Source: Desulfuromonas sp. TF (lineage in GTDB: Bacteria > Desulfobacterota > Desulfuromonadia > Desulfuromonadales > ATBO01). From it: 64,000 nt of DNA. How positions within the stretch are numbered: the first letter of the stretch is position 1; each line of letters opens with the position of its first letter. The DNA is taken from NCBI RefSeq assembly GCF_000472285.1, contig NZ_KI421420.1, positions 3,480 through 67,479 on the forward strand, read 5' to 3'. Positions 6,966 to 14,264 of this stretch are shown piece after piece. The notes below the pieces were generated by a model. The model was not told the origin of the DNA, did not search any database, and saw nothing but the letters and a program-made list of their open reading frames with translations. The translations under genes were made by a program, and so were the position numbers.

Positions 6966-8624
6966 ATGAAAAACAGGGAAAAACTGCTCGAACAGCTGAC
7001 CGGTGTCGACTCCTCCAAGCTCAACTACTATGTCGAGCTGAAAAAGCGCAACCAGGAGGTTCTCACACAGAACAAACGCCTGGAGATCCTCCATCAGCTG
7101 GCCCGGGACATCAATATCGACATGTCGTTCTCCGACATCATCGGGCGGGCTTTCGTCAAGCTGCCTCAGACCCTCCCCTGCGACTTTCTCGGTCTGGTCA
7201 CGGTGAAGGAGGGAAATCTGACGCTCAAGGCGATGATGCCGGAGGATTTCTGCCGGATTGACGACTTCCCGGCCCAATCTCCTTCGCTGAACGTCATCCG
7301 CAGTAAAAAAGCGGAGATCTTCCGGTTGACGCCGGAGGAACTCGGTCATGTCCGGATCGATCCTCGGTACCCCGACCCTTTGCGGACGTTGGCGGTGGCG
7401 CCGATGTTCAAGCGGGAAGAGGTGATCGGCGCCCTCATCGTCGCCAGCGCCGTCGAGTCAGCCTACAGCGAGACGGATCTCAGCTTCATTCAGCATCTGG
7501 CCGACCAACTGTCGATCAGCATTCAGAACGCCCGTCTCTACAAGCAGGTCTCGCGGGCGAAGAAGGAGTGGGAGGAAACCTTCAAGGCGGTGACCGATCC
7601 GATCTTTCTGGTCGACACAGACTACAACGTCCTGCTCCACAACGGCCGACTGCCGCCTGAGATGAGCGATTCCTGGAACCGCGCGCTCGGCAACAAGTGC
7701 TTTGCCAGGCTCCACGGCCGCACCGATCCCTGCCCCGAATGCCCTATCAAGGAGGTCCAGCGGACCGGCAAGCCGGTTTTCCAGCGCTGGCAGACCGAGT
7801 CCGGACTGCTCCTCGATCTCTCCTATTATCCGGTCCTCAACGAGGAGAAGCAGCTGGCGGCGGTGACCATCATCCTCAAGGATGTCACCCGCAAGACCAA
7901 GATGGAGGCACAGCTGGTCCATTCGGCCAAGCTGGCCGCCCTCGGCGAAATGGCCGCCGGGGTTGCCCATGAGCTCAACAGTCCGATGACCGTCATCATC
8001 GGCACCGGACAGATGCTGGCCCGGGAACTGCGTGATGAGGCCCTCGACGATAAAGCCGAGGTCCTCTCCGACATCATCAACTGCGGCCTGCGCTGCAAGC
8101 GGATCATCCAGAACCTGCTGACCTTCTCCCGCCAGGATCAGCTTCCAGCGACGGAGATCGACCTCAACGCCGAGGTGGAGCGGGTGCTGAGCCTTATTCA
8201 GTACCAGATCAATCGCAACCAGATCCGCATTGTCGAGCGCCTGAACCCCGACCTGCCGAAGATGCTCGCCAACGGCCCCCAGATACAGCAGGTGCTGACC
8301 AACCTCCTGGTCAACGCCCGGGATGCTCTGACGGAAACCGAGCATGAGGAAAAAATCATCGAAGTTTCCACCTTCCTTCGCGGGGAGGGGGGGGGAAAGT
8401 CCGTGGTGCTGAGTGTACGGGACAACGGAACGGGGATTGAAGAGGAGGACCTGAAAAAGATTTTCACGCCCTTCTACACCAGCAAAGAGGCGACCAGGGG
8501 AACCGGCCTGGGCCTTTCGGTGAGCCTTGGAATCGCCGAGTCCCACAACGGAACCATCGAGGTGGAGAGCCGGGCGGGCGAAGGGAGCACCTTCTCCCTC
8601 GTCATTCCACTGGAGAGGCAATAA
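6966..8624 (+). CDS. Cytoplasmic GAF-PAS sensor histidine kinase
   Basis: A 552-residue soluble histidine kinase. Order: N-terminal helix, GAF domain (about 45-190), PAS domain (about 205-310) with a cysteine cluster C245, C256, C259 (DPCPECP), HisKA with the phospho-accepting H335 in AGVAHELNSP, then HATPase with NLLVNARDAL, DNGTGI and GTGLGLSV. No membrane segments are visible. The three cysteines could bind iron or sense redox state (inference). The cognate regulator is probably the NtrC-class protein encoded next, 176 bp downstream. The gap between them is filled by a heptad repeat element. Confidence 0.93.
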   Translation: MKNREKLLEQLTGVDSSKLNYYVELKKRNQEVLTQNKRLEILHQLARDINIDMSFSDIIGRAFVKLPQTLPCDFLGLVTVKEGNLTLKAMMPEDFCRIDDFPAQSPSLNVIRSKKAEIFRLTPEELGHVRIDPRYPDPLRTLAVAPMFKREEVIGALIVASAVESAYSETDLSFIQHLADQLSISIQNARLYKQVSRAKKEWEETFKAVTDPIFLVDTDYNVLLHNGRLPPEMSDSWNRALGNKCFARLHGRTDPCPECPIKEVQRTGKPVFQRWQTESGLLLDLSYYPVLNEEKQLAAVTIILKDVTRKTKMEAQLVHSAKLAALGEMAAGVAHELNSPMTVIIGTGQMLARELRDEALDDKAEVLSDIINCGLRCKRIIQNLLTFSRQDQLPATEIDLNAEVERVLSLIQYQINRNQIRIVERLNPDLPKMLANGPQIQQVLTNLLVNARDALTETEHEEKIIEVSTFLRGEGGGKSVVLSVRDNGTGIEEEDLKKIFTPFYTSKEATRGTGLGLSVSLGIAESHNGTIEVESRAGEGSTFSLVIPLERQ

Positions 8625-8769
8625 GGACAGAGGACAGAGGACAGAGGACAGAGGACAGAGGACAGAGGACAGAGGACAGAGGACAGAGGACAGAGGGGAA
8701 TTTGCCATCTTCGCCTTCCATGCTCAAGGGTTTTGTTTTGGCCGTCACCCGTCCTCCGTCTTCTGTCAT
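8624..8769. repeat. Heptad element: 10 tandem AGGACAG units and 4 inverted units
   Basis: Ten perfect AGGACAG copies run from 8624 to 8693. After a 48-base spacer come four heptads at 8742-8769 (CCGTCAC, CCGTCCT, CCGTCTT, CTGTCAT) that approximate the reverse complement. The first unit overlaps the last base of the kinase stop codon. The element argues against using ATG 8720 or TTG 8702 as the start of the following gene. Confidence 0.9.
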
Positions 8770-8800
8770 CAAGGTTTTCAAGAACGAAGGTGATACTGAA

Positions 8801-10333
8801 TTGACCCCGATCCGGATACTGATTATCGATGACGAAGCGGATGTCTGTACCTTTTTTCGTCGACTGCTGACGCGGAAGGGGCATGAGGTCGTCACTGCGG
8901 AAAACGAACGGGAAGCGGTGCGCGCGATCGAGTCGACCGGCTTCAATGTGGCCATGGTCGATCTGAAGCTGCCGGACACCGACGGGCTGACTCTTCTGCA
9001 GAAAATCAAGGCCCGCCAGCCCGGCTGCGAAGTCCTCATCATGACCGGCTACAGCACGATCAAGACGGCGGTTACGGCGATCCAGCTCGGCGCGTACGCC
9101 TATCTGGAGAAGCCTTTCGACGACATCGGTGAAATCGAGGCGCTGGTCGAAAAGGCGGCCTCCTATGCCCTGAGCCACCAGTTGGGGACGCATGTCGAAG
9201 AAGAATGGTCGGATATCGCCCGGGCCGTCGGCTTTCAGGTCGGCAATTCGCCGGAGATGCGGCGCCTGACTTCCCTGGCCTTCAAGATCGCCTCCAAGAA
9301 CATCAACGTTCTGATCCAGGGAAAAACCGGGACCGGCAAGGAGGTCCTGGCCCGCTTCATTCACGCCGCCTCCAACCGGGCCGAGCAGGCCTTCATCCCC
9401 GTCAACTGCGGGGCCCTTCCGGAAAACCTCCTCGAAAGCGAACTTTTCGGCCATGAAAAAGGAGCCTTCACGGGCGCCGGCCAGACCCGGCGCGGCATCT
9501 TCGAACTGGCCAACCGAGGCACGCTCTTCCTCGACGAAATCGGCGACGCCAGCCCGCAGATCCAGGTCAAACTTCTGCGGGTCCTCGAAACCGGGGAATT
9601 CATGCGGGTGGGGGGAGAAAAACCGATCAGGACCGACGTGCGGGTGCTCGCCGCCACCAACGTCGACCTGGAAGGGGCGATTCGGGATAAGACCTTTCGA
9701 GAGGACCTCTTCTACCGCCTCAACGTGGTACGCCTTTCTATCCCCTCCCTGCACTCCCGGGCTGAAGACATCCCGCAGCTTGCGGAGCATTTCATACGGC
9801 AGCTCAGCCCCGAATTTCGCCTCTCCCCGGGCGCTCTGCACCAGCTGCAGGGGCATCACTGGCCGGGGAACATCCGCGAACTGGCCAACGTCCTCAAAAG
9901 GGCGGCGGTCCTCTGCCAAGGCGACACCATCCTGCCGGCGCACCTGGGCAGGGCCCTTGAAACGCCCTCTTCCGGGAAATCCGGAACGGCGTCCCCGGCC
10001 TCCCAGGAACGTCCCCCCCTCGCAGAATCGACTTCATTCGAGAGCTTCTGGGAGCATTACGGCAAGGAAGATGTTCTCGAGGAGATGAGCGCCGGCGAAC
10101 TGAGCCAGATGCTCCACTCCCTGCGCGGCCTCGAAAACAGTCTGGTTTCGGTAATGCGCAGAAAAGGTTTCGGACCGCCGGCCCAAGAGGCGCTCAGGGA
10201 AAAAGAAGTGGAGACCATCAGAAAGGCCCTGGAGACGCATCGGTGGAACATCACCGAGACGGCCCAGGCACTCGGGATCGCCCGCAACACCCTGCACCGG
10301 AAAATAAACAGATTCAACCTGCGGGATTCCTGA
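8801..10333 (+). CDS. NtrC-family sigma-54-dependent response regulator
   Basis: A 510-residue regulator with receiver (D54 in MVDLKLP; K near 105 in EKPF), AAA+ domain (GKTGTGKE, the sigma-54 contact loop GAFTGA, LFLDEIG) and a Fis-type C-terminal helix-turn-helix (TETAQALGIARNTLHRKI). It activates sigma-54 promoters by ATP hydrolysis after phosphorylation. TTG at 8801 gives a natural receiver N-terminus (MTPIRILIIDDEA) with AAGGTG upstream; upstream in-frame starts at 8702 and 8720 would translate the repeat element. It is likely the partner of the upstream kinase. The sigma-54 promoter at 1879-1894 is a plausible target. Confidence 0.93.
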   Translation: MTPIRILIIDDEADVCTFFRRLLTRKGHEVVTAENEREAVRAIESTGFNVAMVDLKLPDTDGLTLLQKIKARQPGCEVLIMTGYSTIKTAVTAIQLGAYAYLEKPFDDIGEIEALVEKAASYALSHQLGTHVEEEWSDIARAVGFQVGNSPEMRRLTSLAFKIASKNINVLIQGKTGTGKEVLARFIHAASNRAEQAFIPVNCGALPENLLESELFGHEKGAFTGAGQTRRGIFELANRGTLFLDEIGDASPQIQVKLLRVLETGEFMRVGGEKPIRTDVRVLAATNVDLEGAIRDKTFREDLFYRLNVVRLSIPSLHSRAEDIPQLAEHFIRQLSPEFRLSPGALHQLQGHHWPGNIRELANVLKRAAVLCQGDTILPAHLGRALETPSSGKSGTASPASQERPPLAESTSFESFWEHYGKEDVLEEMSAGELSQMLHSLRGLENSLVSVMRRKGFGPPAQEALREKEVETIRKALETHRWNITETAQALGIARNTLHRKINRFNLRDS

Positions 10334-10345
10334 AAAAACAATTTT

Positions 10346-10417
10346 ACCGCAGAGAACGCAGAGGCCGCAGAGACAACCGATGGCTTTAACAGGGTTTTCC
10401 TCCGCGAACTCTGCGGT
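10346..10417. repeat. Nonad element: inverted 9-bp tandem units
   Basis: Three 9-bp units (ACCGCAGAG, AACGCAGAG, GCCGCAGAG) at 10346-10372 face two units of the inverted type (CTCCGCGAA, CTCTGCGGT) at 10400-10417. The stem would follow the regulator stop codon and is followed by a T-rich stretch, so it could also help termination. Confidence 0.8.
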
Positions 10418-10450
10418 GAGATCAAATTTTTTGAAGCAAGGAGCCATGCC

Positions 10451-10915
10451 GTGCCTGAGAACAAACTGGTCTGCCCCCATTGCGGTAAGACGGTTACGAC
10501 CTACCGCAACCCTTTCCCCACCGTGGACATCATCATCCGCCATGAGGGGAAGATCGTCCTGATCGAACGGAAAAACGAACCGAAGGGGTGGGCGCTTCCG
10601 GGCGGCTTCGTCGACTACGGCGAAAGCCTGGAACAGGCGGCCATCCGTGAGGCGGCTGAGGAAACCGGGCTGGAGCTGAACGATCTCCGCCAGTTCGGGG
10701 CCTACTCCGATCCAGACCGGGATCCACGCCAGCACAACATCTCCTTCGTCTTCACCGCGGAAGGCCGCGGAGAGCTGTGCGGAGGCGACGATGCGGCCAG
10801 GGCGGTGGTCTTTTCCCTGGACGAGCTCCCCTCACCGCTCTGTTTCGACCATGAAAAAGTTCTTACCGATTACCGCAACTGTTTATTTTCAACTGGAATC
10901 AAGGAGAAGAGATGA
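10451..10915 (+). CDS. Nudix hydrolase with N-terminal zinc-ribbon-like motif
   Basis: A 154-residue Nudix protein. The Nudix box runs from GGFVDYGES to REAAEETGLE (about residues 50-73), giving the Mg-binding helix for hydrolysis of a nucleoside diphosphate linked to another group. The N-terminus has a CPHCGK pair but no obvious second pair, so zinc binding is uncertain. The start is GTG at 10451 behind AAGGAG. Its stop overlaps the ATG of mobB. Substrate cannot be assigned; ADP-ribose or NADH-type compounds are common in this group. Confidence 0.9.
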   Translation: MPENKLVCPHCGKTVTTYRNPFPTVDIIIRHEGKIVLIERKNEPKGWALPGGFVDYGESLEQAAIREAAEETGLELNDLRQFGAYSDPDRDPRQHNISFVFTAEGRGELCGGDDAARAVVFSLDELPSPLCFDHEKVLTDYRNCLFSTGIKEKR

Positions 10916-11418
10916 TGAAGATCAAGGCTTTATCTTTCGTGGCAAAGTCCGGAACCGGCAAGACCACCCTTCTGGAGAAAGTGATCCGGGAACTGAAGGA
11001 CCGTGACTACAGGGTGGGAGTCATCAAGCATGATGCTCACCGCTTCAACATCGACCATCCGGGCAAGGACAGCTACCGGCTCACGGCGGCCGGAGCGGAC
11101 ACGATGCTCATTGCTTCTCCGGAGAAGCTTGCCCTGATCAAGCAGCATCCGGTCTCTCCACCCCTTGATGAGCTGCTGGCAACCTATTTCTCGGATGTGG
11201 ACATTGTTCTGACCGAAGGTTTTAAAAAAAGCGGCCTGCCCAAGATCGAGATCAATCGGCGGGAGCGCAGCGCCACATTGATTTGCCGTGGAGAAGAACA
11301 TGATCCTACGCTCATCGCCGTCGCCAGCGATCAGTCACTGGAAGTAGATGTGCCGCTGCTTGATCTCAACGATACGTCCGCAATCGCCGATTTCGTCGAA
11401 GAGAGATTTCTGAAGTAA
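10912..11418 (+). CDS. mobB: Molybdopterin-guanine dinucleotide biosynthesis adapter MobB
   Basis: A 168-residue P-loop GTPase with AKSGTGKTTL near residue 12, VIKHDAH and the acidic TEGFKKSGLPKIEI segment. MobB assists MobA in forming the guanine-dinucleotide form of the molybdenum or tungsten cofactor. Start is ATG 10912, or 10915, since two ATGs are consecutive; the first overlaps the Nudix stop. MobA is encoded separately at 20024-20635 with the second moeA. Confidence 0.93.
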   Translation: MMKIKALSFVAKSGTGKTTLLEKVIRELKDRDYRVGVIKHDAHRFNIDHPGKDSYRLTAAGADTMLIASPEKLALIKQHPVSPPLDELLATYFSDVDIVLTEGFKKSGLPKIEINRRERSATLICRGEEHDPTLIAVASDQSLEVDVPLLDLNDTSAIADFVEERFLK

Positions 11419-11530
11419 CATCGAAAACTCCCAAAAGGTCATCAATAATGGCGACTCCGCTTGCGATGAAGATAATTTTTTATATGGTATTTATCTGACG
11501 CTTTTTTCGCCAGCCGGAAAGGACGGAGAG

Positions 11531-11944
11531 ATGGGATTTTTTGACAGGATGTTCGGAGAGAAGAAGGAGTACCCGGAACTCGACCCATACAGCCCGACCT
11601 TGAACTGTCTGGAAAAGTTCCGGCCTCAGCTGGAGGCGTTATCGGCGGAAGCCAAACAACCCCTTGAGGTTATCCCCGGTGACGAGCGTGCCTTCGTATT
11701 CATCGGCAAGCCTCCGAAAAAATTCGGGATCGCCTGGATTGAAGAGGGGCAGGTCAACAACCTCAAAAACCGCGTGGATCCACAGAAGGTGCAGGCGTTG
11801 GCCGAACGTCTGCGGAAAATCTACGAAGCTAATCAGCAGGATGAAAGATTTTCCGCAAAGCTTGGCACCTGCAATCTTGTGGTGACGCCATCGGACAAAT
11901 TCCGCAACGAGCTGAGAGAGGTCATTCAGGAAGCGACCCACTGA
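11531..11944 (+). CDS. Conserved-looking hypothetical protein, 137 residues
   Basis: I do not recognise this family. The protein starts MGFFDRMFGEKKEYPELD and is soluble, with no signal peptide or membrane segment. A central strand-rich part (AFVFIGKPPKKFGIAWIEEG) is followed by a charged helix and a C-terminal amphipathic helix. The start has a GGAGAG site. Codon use matches its neighbours. It stands alone between mobB and the convergent trkA, 112 bp after mobB, so co-transcription with mobB is possible but not shown. Confidence 0.75.
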   Translation: MGFFDRMFGEKKEYPELDPYSPTLNCLEKFRPQLEALSAEAKQPLEVIPGDERAFVFIGKPPKKFGIAWIEEGQVNNLKNRVDPQKVQALAERLRKIYEANQQDERFSAKLGTCNLVVTPSDKFRNELREVIQEATH

Positions 11945-11949
11945 AGCTT

Positions 11950-11990
11950 ACGCTGTTTTGAGCGTTTTGCCCCGGTTCCGGAGAACGGGG
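11950..11990 (+). terminator. Possible terminator hairpins after the 137-residue gene
   Basis: A short stem ACGCT/AGCGT at 11950-11965 is followed by TTTTG. A second, stronger stem (CCCCG-TTC with GAA-CGGGG, one bulged base) lies at 11970-11990 but lacks a T-run. Either could end transcription before the convergent trkA. Confidence 0.35.
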
Positions 11991-12105
11991 TACCGGACGC
12001 AACTCTCATTTCAGGCTGGCGAAAGATGAGAGACGCATCACCGGGGCAAGCGCTCCTTTTCCGTTCGGCGGCCACATTCATTGAGAAACCAGGTCATCCC
12101 CCTCC

Positions 12106-12762
12106 TTATTTCTTCAAAGCTCTTTCGATATCCACCATCTTCCCGATGAGGATAAGCATGTCGCTGTCCTTGATGACATAGTCGGGGCGGGGAACGGCGA
12201 TGAATCGGTCGGATATCATGTCCTTTACCGCGATGACAGTGACCTGGAATTTCTTCCTGAGATCGAGGTCGATCAGGCTCCTTCCGATGAAATGACCGGG
12301 AGGATCGACCTCGGAGATCGAATATTCTTCCGCAAGAGGGATGAAATCCAGGATATTCGGGGTGGCCAGGGCGCGTGCGGTTTTGGCGGCCATGTCCTTT
12401 TCCGGGAAAATCACCTCCGTCGCTCCGACCTTCTCCAGGATGCGGCCGTGGTCCTCGCTGATGGCCTTCACCAGGATACGCGGGACCTTCATTTCTTTCA
12501 GGTAGAGAGTGATGAGGGTGGAGAGATGGGATCGCTCGCCGGTCGATACGACCACCGCATCCATTTCCCCGATCCCCTGGGCGAGGAGGAAATCCTTCTT
12601 CGACGCGTCGCCCAGGATGGCGTAGGAGGAGCAGTCCTGGACCTTCTGGACCTTCTCCTTGTCCGTATCGACGGCGATCACCTCCATGCCCTTCTCGTAG
12701 AGATTTTTCACCACATGGAAACCGAAGTTTCCCAGCCCGATGACGCAGTAGCGCTTTTTCAT
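12106..12762 (-). CDS. trkA: Potassium-uptake regulatory subunit TrkA/KtrA
   Basis: A 218-residue RCK protein: an N-terminal NAD-binding TrkA-N domain (VIGLGNFG near residue 7, acidic VDTD at the end of strand two) followed by TrkA-C from about residue 140. A single RCK unit of this length corresponds to KtrA-type subunits, which form an octameric ring gating the membrane channel. The partner, a TrkH/KtrB channel, ends 4 bp upstream on the same strand. Confidence 0.93.
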   Translation of the reverse strand: MKKRYCVIGLGNFGFHVVKNLYEKGMEVIAVDTDKEKVQKVQDCSSYAILGDASKKDFLLAQGIGEMDAVVVSTGERSHLSTLITLYLKEMKVPRILVKAISEDHGRILEKVGATEVIFPEKDMAAKTARALATPNILDFIPLAEEYSISEVDPPGHFIGRSLIDLDLRKKFQVTVIAVKDMISDRFIAVPRPDYVIKDSDMLILIGKMVDIERALKK

Positions 12763-12766
12763 GTGA

Positions 12767-14137
12767 TTATCCGATCATTATGTTTTCTTCCGCATACCGG
12801 GCCGCATAAGGTTTGCGGCGCCCGGCAATCGAAAAGGCCATCGTAAGAAGACCGACCCTTCCGACGAACATCAGAACGATGATGATGACCTTGCCTGCGC
12901 CTGCCAGGTTTCCCGTAGCCCCCAAGGAGAGGCCGACGGTGGCGAACCCGGAGACCGTCTCGAAAGCGTAATTCAGAAATTCGCGCGAGAGCTCGAATTC
13001 CACTTGGCTCTGGGCGATCAGCAGTCCGAAGAGGGCGATTCCGATAAAAATGACGGCCAGCAGGACCAGTGTGAGAGCCCTTGTTACAATCTCGTCGGGG
13101 ACGGAGCGCCGAAAGAGGTTGGTGTTCGGATTCCCTCTGAGCCGGCTGTAGAGAACACCCAGGAACAGGGCAAACGTCGTGGTCTTGACGCCGCCACCGG
13201 CCGAGCCGGGGGAGGCGCCGATGAACATGAGGAACATGATGAGGAAGAGCGTCGGAGTTTGAAAGGCATTCAGGTCGATGGTGTTGAAGCCCGCGGTGCG
13301 GGCGGTCACCGACTGGAAGAGCGCGGTCCAGAATCCTTCCGCCACAGTCATTTCGGCGAAGGCGTGGCCTGCCTCCAGCCATCCGATGAGGACCGTGCCG
13401 TAGAGGATCAGAAAAACCGAGGTCAGCAGAACCACTCGGCTGTGCAGGGACAGCCGGGTGCGCTCCGTTCGCCGCCGCCGGATTCCCACCCTCAGCACTT
13501 CCTGGATAACCAGAAAGCCGATCCCCCCCAGGATGATCAGGGCCATGACGGTCACGTTGACCAGGGCATTGCCTCGATAGGCGACCAGACTGTCAGGGTA
13601 AAGGGAAAACCCCGCGTTGCAGAAAGCGGAAACGGAATGGAATATTCCCGAGTAAATGCCCTCCGCCAGACCGAGATCAGGGATGAAGGCGAGGGAGAGA
13701 AAGAGGGCGCCGACACCCTCGATGACGATGGTCATGAGGAAGATTCCCTTGATCAGCTCCGGCAGGGAGCCGACCGGCTTGTGCATGAGGGTCTCCTGAA
13801 GGACCCATCGGCCCCGCAAGCTCACCCCGGCCCGCAGATAGAGGAAGAAGTAGACGGAAAACGTCATGATGCCCAGACCGCCGATCTGGATGAGACCGAG
13901 GACCACCATCTGTCCGAACAGGCTCAGCCGGGTCCCGGTGTCCACCACGATCAGGCCGGTCACGCATTGGGCCGAAGTCGCCGTGAACAGGGCGTCCAGA
14001 AAGGAGAGCGCCTCGCCCCGGGCGGCCAGGGGTGTGGACAGAAGGAGCGCCCCCAGGAGAATGGCGGCGGCGTAGTACACCATGATCGATTCGCCGGGCG
14101 AGGGGTTCTTCCACCGGCTTTTCAGGGCTGCAAGCAT
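12767..14137 (-). CDS. trkH: TrkH/KtrB-family potassium channel subunit
   Basis: A 456-residue membrane protein of the TrkH/KtrB family with four pore repeats. Selectivity-filter regions are visible: SAQCVTGL, SAFCNAGF, TARTAGFN and SGFATVGL. Its length is nearer KtrB than TrkH. The gene starts with ATG at 14137 and is followed 4 bp later by the regulatory subunit, forming a two-gene operon for Na- or H-coupled K uptake. Confidence 0.94.
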   Translation of the reverse strand: MLAALKSRWKNPSPGESIMVYYAAAILLGALLLSTPLAARGEALSFLDALFTATSAQCVTGLIVVDTGTRLSLFGQMVVLGLIQIGGLGIMTFSVYFFLYLRAGVSLRGRWVLQETLMHKPVGSLPELIKGIFLMTIVIEGVGALFLSLAFIPDLGLAEGIYSGIFHSVSAFCNAGFSLYPDSLVAYRGNALVNVTVMALIILGGIGFLVIQEVLRVGIRRRRTERTRLSLHSRVVLLTSVFLILYGTVLIGWLEAGHAFAEMTVAEGFWTALFQSVTARTAGFNTIDLNAFQTPTLFLIMFLMFIGASPGSAGGGVKTTTFALFLGVLYSRLRGNPNTNLFRRSVPDEIVTRALTLVLLAVIFIGIALFGLLIAQSQVEFELSREFLNYAFETVSGFATVGLSLGATGNLAGAGKVIIIVLMFVGRVGLLTMAFSIAGRRKPYAARYAEENIMIG

Positions 14138-14264
14138 TTACCCGTCCCGTCCTTGCTTACCATACGGCCAGTGTTCGGCCGACCTTGAATTCACTGGCAA
14201 TTTGAGGCTTTGTCAGCCAGGACGGGGCCATTCTACACAAAATGTCTTTCCAGGCCAAAGCAAT

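Noticed and set aside
8624-8696. CRISPR-like array
   Set aside because: Units are directly adjacent with no unique spacers, and no cas genes occur.
8702-8800. Longer N-terminus of the response regulator from TTG 8702 or ATG 8720
   Set aside because: The added residues are encoded by the inverted heptad arm, and the receiver domain starts naturally at 8801.
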